NCBI RefSeq assembly: GCF_900176465.1
Contig: NZ_FWXR01000012.1
Location: 1 to 64,000, forward strand
Length of the DNA stretch: 64,000 nt
Reading direction: 5' to 3'
From: Fulvimarina manganoxydans
GTDB lineage: Bacteria; Pseudomonadota; Alphaproteobacteria; Rhizobiales; Rhizobiaceae
Shown: positions 44,206 through 50,562 of the stretch, piece after piece
Numbering within the stretch: the stretch's first letter is position 1
How the letters are laid out: each line of letters begins with the position of its first letter
Made by a program: the position numbers and the translations under genes
The notes under the pieces: generated by a model
Told to the model about the DNA's origin: nothing
The model's input: only the letters and a program-made list of their open reading frames with translations
Database searches by the model: none

Positions 44206-44703
44206 TCAGTCCTCCCCGCGGACCATGGTGAAGAAGTCGACGCGGGTCGCCTCCGTCTCTTCAGTCCGTTTCCGATCGCCTTCCGCAAGGGCCTCTTCGA
44301 TCGGCGCGACGACCTCGGTTTCGATGCGTTCGCGCTGATCGCCGACCTGCCAGAGCGCGTCGAACCGCGCCGCGAGACCGGCCTTATCCGGATCGCGGCC
44401 CAAAACCATCGCATGGCCGACGACCGCGCCGTCGCGATCCTCCAGCCGAACGCTCGCCCGGGTGACGCTCGCTTCGCCGAGATTGAACGGCGCGCCGCCC
44501 CCGCCCGCGCGTCCGCGAACCATGACGAGACCGACTTCGGGACCGCGAACGGGCAGAGCGGTGCGGCCCGCTCCGAGCCGCTCCCACGCATCCGCGAGAA
44601 ACGTCGAACCGGCTTGCGCAAACGCCGCCATGGCCCGTCGCCGGGCCTCGATCTGCGCATCGACCTGTTGCTCGTGGGATCGGTGTTTCGCACTGACGGT
44701 CAC
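44206..44703 (-). CDS. phnG: C-P lyase core subunit PhnG
   Basis: A 165-aa PhnG, first gene of the C-P lyase operon. Recognised by the VRGPEVGLVMVRGRAGGGGA and PFNLGEASVTRASVRLEDRD segments. It starts at GTG 44703 with GAGAGG ten bases upstream. The leader of about 210 bases between the predicted promoter and the start carries a long inverted repeat (44793-44831). Confidence 0.93.
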   Translation of the reverse strand: MTVSAKHRSHEQQVDAQIEARRRAMAAFAQAGSTFLADAWERLGAGRTALPVRGPEVGLVMVRGRAGGGGAPFNLGEASVTRASVRLEDRDGAVVGHAMVLGRDPDKAGLAARFDALWQVGDQRERIETEVVAPIEEALAEGDRKRTEETEATRVDFFTMVRGED

Positions 44704-44792
44704 GGCCTGCCTCTCGTCATCAATTCACACGAAATCCGTTTGGTCGCTCCGCGAAACGGATTCTCAAACCCGCCCGAGCACCGCGCGGGCTT

Positions 44793-44831
44793 TGATACGG
44801 AGCCCGGCTGAATCAGTCGGGCCCCGTATCA
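44793..44831. repeat. 39-bp imperfect inverted repeat, copy 1, in the phnG leader
   Basis: TGATACGG...CCGTATCA, with inner CCCGGCTGA and TCAGTCGGG arms, forms a long stem in the untranslated region upstream of phnG. A related but decayed copy lies on the other side of phnF at 45730-45767, in the same orientation. Confidence 0.55.
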
Positions 44832-44892
44832 TTCGGGTCCGAACGCTCCCAACTGCGATCAAAAGAGTGACGATCGACCCTGCATCCAAAAT

Positions 44893-44912
44893 TTGTCTAT
44901 TTGTGTAGACAA
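44893..44912. promoter_or_regulatory. candidate PhnF operator
   Basis: TTGTCTA and TAGACAA form a perfect 7-bp inverted repeat with a 6-base gap, in the phnG/phnF intergenic region. GTCTA...TAGAC half-sites resemble operators described for PhnF/GntR-HutC regulators. It overlaps or just follows the predicted phnG transcription start, the right place for repression. Confidence 0.65.
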
Positions 44913-44940
44913 CACGTTGATTTGAGATACCATGACCGCA

Positions 44941-44958
44941 ATGACAGCCTGATGACGG
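44941..44958 (-). promoter_or_regulatory. Pho box of the phnG operon
   Basis: The minus strand reads CCGTCATCAGGCTGTCAT, which is 13 of 14 to the PhoB consensus CTGTCAT-N4-CTGTCAT with the correct spacer. TATCTC lies 11 bases downstream as a weak -10. A further GTCAT follows nine bases after the second half-site. The element faces phnG and ends eight bases before the phnF start codon. Confidence 0.8.
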
Positions 44959-44965
44959 ACCGCAG

Positions 44966-45700
44966 ATGGCCTATGCTCATAGCAATGATGGGATCGCTCG
45001 CTGGCGTCGGATCGCCGACAGGCTCGAAAGCGACATCCTGAGCGGCGCGATCGCCGTGAAGCTCCCGCCGGAAGTCGAGCTCTCGAAGCGCTTTTCCGTC
45101 AATCGCCTCACCATCCGCAAGGCGATCGCCGCCCTCGCGGAGAAAGAATTGGTGAGGGCCGAGCAGGGCCGCGGCACGTTCGTCAACGACAGGCAGGAGC
45201 GACGGCTCGCCTATCCTGTCGGTCCGACCACTCGGTTCACGGAAAATATCGGTTCGCTCGCAAAGGATCCCGGGGGACGCCTGATCGGCTCGAAGCGGGA
45301 AGCGGCAGACCGCGATGTGTCAGAGCGCCTGGGCTGCCGCCTTGGCGAACCGCTCATCCGGCTTGAAATGTTGCGGGTCGCAGACGCCCTGCCGGTCCTC
45401 GTTTCGACCCTCTGGTTCGTCGCCGATCGCTTCTCCGGCATCGTCGCAAGTTACGCCGAGACCGGGACCCTCACCGCCGGGCTGGCGAAATGCGGCGTCT
45501 GCTCCTATCGCCGCCTCAACACAGAGGTTACTGCAGAGAGCGCCCATCCCGATGATGCGGAACATCTCCAGATTGCCATCGGCGACCCGGTTCTCGTCAC
45601 TCGCTCCGTCGATGTTGATGAGGAAGGCGTGCCGGTTCAGACGGCCCGAACACGCTTCCGGGCAGATCGCATCGCACTGATGTTCGACCACCCGCAATAA
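44966..45700 (+). CDS. phnF: phosphonate metabolism transcriptional regulator PhnF (GntR/HutC family)
   Basis: A 244-aa protein with a GntR winged helix at residues about 10-75 (LPPEVELSKRFSVNRLTIRK) and a UTRA ligand-binding domain (about 90-240). It is divergent from phnG and probably represses the C-P lyase operon until a phosphonate or pathway intermediate is present. Its own start codon sits beside the Pho box, so PhoB binding may also affect its expression. Confidence 0.92.
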   Translation: MAYAHSNDGIARWRRIADRLESDILSGAIAVKLPPEVELSKRFSVNRLTIRKAIAALAEKELVRAEQGRGTFVNDRQERRLAYPVGPTTRFTENIGSLAKDPGGRLIGSKREAADRDVSERLGCRLGEPLIRLEMLRVADALPVLVSTLWFVADRFSGIVASYAETGTLTAGLAKCGVCSYRRLNTEVTAESAHPDDAEHLQIAIGDPVLVTRSVDVDEEGVPVQTARTRFRADRIALMFDHPQ

Positions 45701-45729
45701 AAGCGGTTTTCCTCCGCTGATTGACTTGC

Positions 45730-45767
45730 TGATACGGGATCCAAGCGATTCAGTCGGGCTCTGCATG
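45730..45767. repeat. repeat copy 2, downstream of phnF
   Basis: TGATACGG followed at the same distance by ATTCAGTCGGGCTCTG matches the 39-bp element at 44793 in the same orientation, but the left inner arm has decayed. It lies 30 bases past the phnF stop and may be part of its transcription end. Confidence 0.45.
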
Positions 45768-45968
45768 ACCGTTCGAAGCGAGGCCGAAACCGCCGTTCGT
45801 ACGGCCTCAGCCACAGCTCGGAAGAAACAGTAGACAGCCATCGTCGCACAAGGTGGCGTGTCGAGCCCATCCTTGGCGTCCCGCTGTAGCAGTTGGCTGT
45901 ATCAGGAGCCGATCTGGCCAGGTTCACGCATGGGCAAGTTTAGCTTGACCAAAGGGTTACAGGTTAAG

Positions 45969-45992
45969 TGGCGGAGAGGCAGGGACTCAACC
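45969..45992 (-). other. tRNA-Ser-like 3' end, possible attachment-site remnant
   Basis: The minus strand reads GGTTGAGTCCCTGCCTCT then CCGCCA, the pattern of the T-arm plus acceptor end of alphaproteobacterial tRNA-Ser genes including the CCA. The T loop lacks one base and no upstream tRNA body can be folded, so this is a fragment. Such 3' ends are common attL/attR cores of integrative elements. Confidence 0.4.
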
Positions 45993-46189
45993 AGCCTGAC
46001 GATTAAGCCATTGAATAGTTAAAATTATATCGCCACTTTTCGGAGCCGTGTGCACCACTCTTATGGTCCAGCATCAAGCAAATGATGTCAGCCAATGATG
46101 ATCGTCGTTAGGCCGGGCGGCTCCCGGTGTCGCAAACGGCCCAGCATCTCATTTTCACACGACCCAACGCATACTGAAGCCGGCCAAGA

Positions 46190-46412
46190 TCACTTCGAGC
46201 GAAGGCTTTTGACAAGTTCGACTAGCATCGCGTCTCGCTCATTGGCGAGAGTCTGGATGCTTTTGCGGCCCGCCTCGCTGAGCGTTTCCCCAATCAGCTT
46301 TTCTCGCAGGTCCTTCGTCAAGGCTGGGGTCCCAAGATCGTCCCAGCGCCGCTGCTGGCTGTCGCCGAGATGGTCGAGGTAAGAGGCGATCCCGCCCTCG
46401 CCGCCCCCGAGA
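46190..46412 (-). pseudogene. C-terminal fragment, 3-hydroxyacyl-CoA dehydrogenase-like
   Basis: A minus-strand frame reads EGGIASYLDHLGDSQQQRRW then DDLGTPALTKDLREKLIGET and ends ERDAMLVELVKSLRSK with a stop at 46190-46192. The pattern GGI--YL-HLG---WWDDLG-P-LT-EL resembles the C-terminal region of lambda-crystallin/3-hydroxyacyl-CoA dehydrogenase proteins. The N-terminal NAD domain is missing; the sequence joins the AtuA-like fragment directly near 46410. Confidence 0.45.
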
Positions 46413-47240
46413 TGACCGGACGTGGCTTGCCCTTCGCACCGAACACCCGGACACGATCACGTCCGACTTCGCGAACCTCTACCGAGCTCAGATCGAGGAC
46501 GACGTCAGGAGTCAGATACGCGGACGGATCGTGGATCTCGTAAAGCAGCTGTTCCTTGACGATCCGCTCGTCGACGCAGCCGCCGGTCCCTTCCGGCTTG
46601 GTGAGAACGAGAGACCCGTCCGGACTGACCTCGCAGATCGGAAAGCCGATCGCCTCGAGCCCGTTGACGTCCTTGAAGCCTGGATCGGCGAAGTAGCCGC
46701 CGGTCACCTGCGCTCCGCATTCGAGAAGATGGCCAGCCATGGTCGCGGCGGCGATGCGGTCATCATCCCCCAAATCCCAGCCGAAATGCGCCGCGATGGA
46801 GCCGACGGCGAGAGCGGGGTCGGCGACACGGCCAGTGACGACGATGTCGGCGCCTTTGGTGAGCGCCGCGGCGATCTCACGGGCCCCCAGATAGGCGTTC
46901 GCGCTGACAACCGTTTCACCCGGGGCACGGCAGCGGCGAGCAGGGACGCAAGTTCATCATCCGCGGCTGCCGGGGACAGATCGTCGCCTGTGACAATCGC
47001 GATCCGCGGCGCGCGGCATCCGATGCGAAGCGCGAGCTGCGCGATCGCCTCGGCGGCCCCCTCCGGGTCGGCGGCGCCGAAATTGCCGATGATGGCGATC
47101 CGGTAATCGAGACAATCCTTCAAGATTGGAGAGAGCCGGGCAAGAAGATGGGCGTCGTAGCCGATCCGCCCTGCCCCGCGCTCCAACTGCGCCAGTGCGA
47201 GCGTCCGTTCGGCAAGGGTTTCGAACATCAGGCAGGCGGG
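46405..47240 (-). pseudogene. acyclic terpene utilization AtuA family (DUF1446) protein, frameshifted and truncated
   Basis: Two minus-strand frames together give a central portion of an AtuA/DUF1446 protein: LRIGCRAPRIAIVTGDDL in the first (about 47240-46925), then ETVVSANAYLGAREIAAALT, ADIVVTGRVADPAL and GHLLECGAQVTGGYFADPG in the second (about 46920-46405). The frame changes at about 46922 by one base. The N terminus is lost at the junction with the IS110 fragment and the C terminus at the junction with the dehydrogenase-like fragment. AtuA-type proteins are used in citronellol/geraniol degradation in pseudomonads; this copy cannot be functional. Confidence 0.75.
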
Positions 47241-47862
47241 TCCGCCGGCCTCCGACGGCAGGCAGGTCGCTGGTCTCGTCGGACAGGGCTTCCTCCAGTC
47301 CCTTGAAGTTCGCCGGCCCCTTCGGCGCGACGATGCCGAACTCGGCCAGATGACCTCGCAGCGCGTTGATAAGCTGCGTGCGCTGGCGGACCAGACACTG
47401 GTGCGTGCGGCACGCCACGGCACGCCCCTGCGTCTCGGCGCCCTTTATCGCCACGAAGCGCATGGCCGGGCGCGAAGCCGCTTCGGCGATCGCCTCCGCA
47501 TCGGCACGATCGTTCTTTTGACGCTTCACGAAGGGCTTCACGTAGATCGCGGGCACGATCCGCACCTCATGCCCGTTCTTCTGTGCCACGCGACCCCAGT
47601 GATGCGACGTCGCACACGCCTCCATCGCCACGACGCAAGCCGGCTGGTCGGCCAGCAGCGCCGAGAAGCGCGCTGGCGAAAGCGCGCTTGTACAGAACCG
47701 TCCCGTCCGAGCCGATGGCGCAGACCTGGAAACTCCCCTTCGACAGATCGACCGCCAGCATGCTGATCTGCGCCATCATCGATGAATTCCTTCGATCGGT
47801 TTCTATAGAACCGTCCTGGCATAAGTGATGCCGCCGGTGGGGGCATTCACCGCATCAGTTCA
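47241..47862 (-). mobile_element. broken IS110-family element (left end and transposase N-terminal half)
   Basis: The transposase starts at about 47776-47779 (MMAQISMLAVDLSKGSFQVC) and continues in a second frame with VAMEACATSHHWGRVAQKNG, VKRQKNDRADAEAIAEAASR and CLVRQRTQLINALRGHLAEF, all typical of the DEDD RuvC-like domain of IS110/IS1111. A one-base indel near 47680 breaks the frame, and the sequence changes abruptly to AtuA-like coding at about 47240. The left end (TGAACTGATGCGG at 47851-47862) and the hairpin GGCAT-loop-ATGCC at 47818-47832 are shared with the remnant at 1585. Confidence 0.8.
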
Positions 47863-48334
47863 TTCTGTCGGATTTGCTTTCGTTGTTATCGAGCGGATCG
47901 GCGCTTTCGCAATTCGGGAGAATCCAGCGGGATCGTCCCGCCGCGATTTCGCGCGTTCTAATGCTGATATCACCGCCTCGGTTCCGCCTTGTCCGGGCAA
48001 GGACGTCTCATCGCCCAAAGCCCGACAATACCCAACGCACGATTCCGGCTTTCCCGTCCGGCCCGGTCGTCAAGATTCGCGCAAAATTGTTGGCGCTGAC
48101 GACGGCCTCCGCAATCAATGGGTCGATAATCCGGAGATTACGCCGATGATCCTGTCGAACCGCTTCGACGCCGCCGGCGCGGCTTTCGTCGCCGATGGCG
48201 AGGGCGCCAAGCGCGCGCTGCTTCTCCTCGGCGCCTCGCAATAAGGGCTCGACGCCCTTGGGTCAGACTTTGAAAACCGGCGAGCCTCATGACGGCTTTC
48301 GAGCGCGCCATGGGGCCGCGATCGGACGTTGGCG
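47863..48334. other. gene-free stretch, possibly decayed coding sequence
   Basis: No complete gene is recognised in these 470 bases. The plus-strand frame ending at 48244 closes with NPEITPMILSNRFDAAGAAF then VADGEGAKRALLLLGASQ, which has a protein-like composition and may be the tail of a lost gene; I could not assign it. Confidence 0.35.
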
Positions 48335-48751
48335 TCAGAGAAAAGCCGAAGCGGCGGCGGTCACGATCTCCACATCCTGATCCACCGTGCCGCCGCTCGC
48401 GCCCACGGCGCCGATGATCTTGCCGCCGGATTCGATTGGCACCCCGCCGCCAAAGACGACCACACGCTCGTCATTCGTGGCGTGAATACCGAAAAGCGGC
48501 TGCCCCGATTGCGACATACCCGACAGCTTGGATGTCGGCATGTCGAACGCCCGCGAGGTCCAGGCCTTGTTGATGGCGATATCGACCGAGCCGCGCCAGG
48601 CGCCGTCCATGCGAACGAGAAGGAGGAGATCGCCACCGGCATCGACCACTGCGAGATTGTAGGGAACGCCAATCTCGCGCGCCTTGTCTTCGCCCGCCGC
48701 GACCATCTTGCGCGCGTCATCGAGGGTCAGGGTATCGATCGACTGAACCAT
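48335..48751 (-). CDS. GlcG/HbpS family heme-binding-like protein
   Basis: A 138-aa protein of the GlcG/HbpS (DUF336) family, with LTLDDARKMVAAGEDKAREI at the start and the glycine-rich GGVPIESGGKIIGAVGASGG segment (about 104-123). Members bind heme, cobalamin or other ligands and often lie near alcohol and diol oxidation genes. ATG 48751 (MVQSID) is chosen, with GAAAGGGCC upstream; the open frame extends to 48832. It lies 0.4 kb downstream of the quinoprotein/oxidase cluster. Confidence 0.85.
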   Translation of the reverse strand: MVQSIDTLTLDDARKMVAAGEDKAREIGVPYNLAVVDAGGDLLLLVRMDGAWRGSVDIAINKAWTSRAFDMPTSKLSGMSQSGQPLFGIHATNDERVVVFGGGVPIESGGKIIGAVGASGGTVDQDVEIVTAAASAFL

Positions 48752-49118
48752 GAGAGAGGCCCTTTCATGAGTTGTTTCTTGGATCGAGGCTCGGCGCTTG
48801 ACGTCTTGCGGACAAAGGTTGCGCCCTCCCAAGTCAAGGAGGGCGTTCAGCGCTCAAGGCCTCGTTCGAACAATCCCTTGTGCGGCAGGTCAGTTCAGGC
48901 CCTCGCCGGTGATTTGTGCTTAGGCGCCTCGAAAGCGGCCGAGGCCGGTGGTAGGGTCGACCGTGCGCCGTCGAACGTCGAAGGGCATTGCGCCTCGAAA
49001 ACGGATTCGTGTCGCAGCTCGGACGAAGAGCACGAAAGCCTGGACCCATTCCGACATGGCTTTGCTTGCGGCGACGAACCCATCCGCCATATCGTCAAAA
49101 CGCCGCCGCCGTTTTCCC
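48752..49118. other. intergenic stretch with one perfect hairpin
   Basis: No gene was recognised. CGCCCTCC and GGAGGGCG (48822-48829 and 48838-48845) form a perfect 8-bp stem with an 8-base loop in the leader region of the GlcG-like gene or the end of the cytochrome transcript. No T-tract follows. Confidence 0.4.
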
Positions 49119-49499
49119 CTATCGCAAACTCTCGAGATAGGCGGCGACGTCTTCGGCTTCGTCCGCCTCGAGGCCGGTGTCGGGCATGGCGTTGCCGGGG
49201 ACGACCGATTGCGGGTCCGTCAGCCAGACTTGCATGTTTTCGGCCGTGTTTCGGATCATGCCGGCGATGAACATGCGATCGCCCATATGGTCGAGCGGCG
49301 GACCGACGCGGCCGGTCGCGCCGTCGATGCCGGGGATTTCGTGGCAGGTGCCGCAGCCCTTGGCGGCGATCAGTTCGGCACCGCGGGCCGCTTGGTCCTT
49401 TCGGTCGGATACCGCTCCGTCACCGCCGCTCTCGCTGCAGCCGGCAAAGGCGAGGAGGCAGGCGGCAAGGGCTAAGGCAGGATGGATCAGACGCCGCAT
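49119..49499 (-). CDS. class I c-type cytochrome, lipoprotein
   Basis: A 126-aa protein with a lipobox (LLAFAGCSES, Cys at about 21), so the mature form is probably anchored to a membrane. One heme site is present, CGTCH (about 49-53), with axial Met probably in GNAMPDTGLEADEA. It resembles small cytochromes used between dehydrogenase and oxidase. It overlaps the preceding membrane-protein gene by 13 bases and is the last gene of the oxidase operon. Confidence 0.85.
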   Translation of the reverse strand: MRRLIHPALALAACLLAFAGCSESGGDGAVSDRKDQAARGAELIAAKGCGTCHEIPGIDGATGRVGPPLDHMGDRMFIAGMIRNTAENMQVWLTDPQSVVPGNAMPDTGLEADEAEDVAAYLESLR

Positions 49500-49948
49500 A
49501 GGTCCCCCCAGACATAGGCCAAGAGATTGACGGCGACGGCGAGGGCGAAGAGGCCGTTCGCCCAGATCGACCAGATGGCGACGAAACGCGTTCGCCCCTG
49601 ACCGGCCTCCATCACGCTTTCCTCATTGCTGGGTTCCCGGTCTCCGGTGCGACGCAGGACGAGGATCGAGACCGCGAAGGCGGCGAGCGCAACGAGCAGG
49701 GCGATTATCGTCACGCCGATCATCGCGGGCGTTGCCCAGGACAGGGAGGCCGCATCGAGCTTCTGCCCGTCGCCGCCGATACAGGCGATGCCGCTCGCCG
49801 CCGAGCCGAAGAACAATTGCAGGGACCAGGCGATCGGTCCGGCCGAAAAGATGGCGAGGAGCGCGAGATCGGAGATCTTTTCCCGATCGGGTGCCGGATC
49901 GCCGATGTCGAAGATCGGATAGGTTCTGTCTTTGGATCGAGAGGTCAT
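49487..49948 (-). CDS. unknown three-helix membrane protein of the oxidase operon
   Basis: A 153-aa protein with three hydrophobic helices (about 28-48, 72-97 and 123-145). A short loop between the first two contains a single Cys (SGIACIGGDGQKLD). No family is recognised. It overlaps the subunit III gene by four bases (ATGA) and the terminal cytochrome c gene by 13, so it is synthesised with the oxidase. An assembly factor or a fourth oxidase subunit is the most economical guess. Confidence 0.7.
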   Translation of the reverse strand: MTSRSKDRTYPIFDIGDPAPDREKISDLALLAIFSAGPIAWSLQLFFGSAASGIACIGGDGQKLDAASLSWATPAMIGVTIIALLVALAAFAVSILVLRRTGDREPSNEESVMEAGQGRTRFVAIWSIWANGLFALAVAVNLLAYVWGDLCGV

Positions 49949-50562
49949 CGCAGATACGGCGTGATGTAGAAGGTGAAGAAGACGGCCAGCCAGACGGCGT
50001 CGACGAAGTGCCAATAGATCGTGCCGATATCGACGGCGCTCATGCGCCGCTCGTCGAAGGCGCCGAGCCCGGACCAGAGGGCGAGCGCAAGGAGGATACC
50101 GAGGCCGGCGACCACATGGGCCATGTGAAAGCCCGTAATGGTGAAGAAGGCGGACCCATAGGCATGCGAGGCGATCGTGTAGGGCTTCTCGCTCCATTCG
50201 AAGATCTGAAGGCCGACGAAGAGCGCGCCGAGCGCGATCGTGACGAGAAGACCGGCGAGAAGTTGGGCGCGTGAGCCCCGCCGCGCGCCGCGCTGGCCGA
50301 ACCAGAGCGTGACGCTGGAGGCGATCAGGATCGCCGTGCCGGGACCGGAGAGGTGGAAGGAGGGCAGAGCCTCGGGCAGAAAGCCGGGGCCCGATCGGGC
50401 CGCGAAATAGTAATAGGCAAAGAGCAGGTAGACGAAGAGCGAGCTCTCCGTCACCACCAGCATCATCATGCCCCACCAGCCATTGGCGGCCCGGCCGATC
50501 GAGCCGATTGGCAGCCTGCCGATATTGAGGGGCGCGCGACTATCCAGGGGAAGCTCACTCAT
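49945..50562 (-). CDS. cytochrome c oxidase subunit III
   Basis: A 205-aa, five-helix COX3-family protein. Family features are GMMMLVVTESSLFVYLLFAY, LFVGLQIFEWSEKP (helix Glu), FFTITGFHMAHVVAGLGILL and IYWHFVDAVWLAVFFTFY. ATG 50562 (MSELPL) overlaps the end of subunit I by eight bases. Confidence 0.9.
   Translation of the reverse strand: MSELPLDSRAPLNIGRLPIGSIGRAANGWWGMMMLVVTESSLFVYLLFAYYYFAARSGPGFLPEALPSFHLSGPGTAILIASSVTLWFGQRGARRGSRAQLLAGLLVTIALGALFVGLQIFEWSEKPYTIASHAYGSAFFTITGFHMAHVVAGLGILLALALWSGLGAFDERRMSAVDIGTIYWHFVDAVWLAVFFTFYITPYLR

Larger units (their letters stand above)
45701..46189. other. gene-free stretch between phnF and the pseudogene block
   Basis: About 490 bases without a convincing gene. 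It contains the degenerate repeat copy at 45730-45767, the tRNA-Ser-like 3' end at 45969-45992, and an 8-bp inverted repeat AAGTGGCG/CGCCACTT (about 45965 and 46031). Composition becomes AT-rich around 46000-46040, unlike the flanking genes. Confidence 0.45.

Noticed and set aside
45969-46040. A complete tRNA-Ser gene.
   Set aside because: Only the T-arm/acceptor part is recognisable. The T loop lacks one base and no anticodon or D arm can be folded from the neighbouring sequence.
47825-48244. A 139-codon plus-strand frame past the IS110 left end.
   Set aside because: Its first half runs through the IS element end, and only the last 40 residues look protein-like. No family could be named, so no gene is called.
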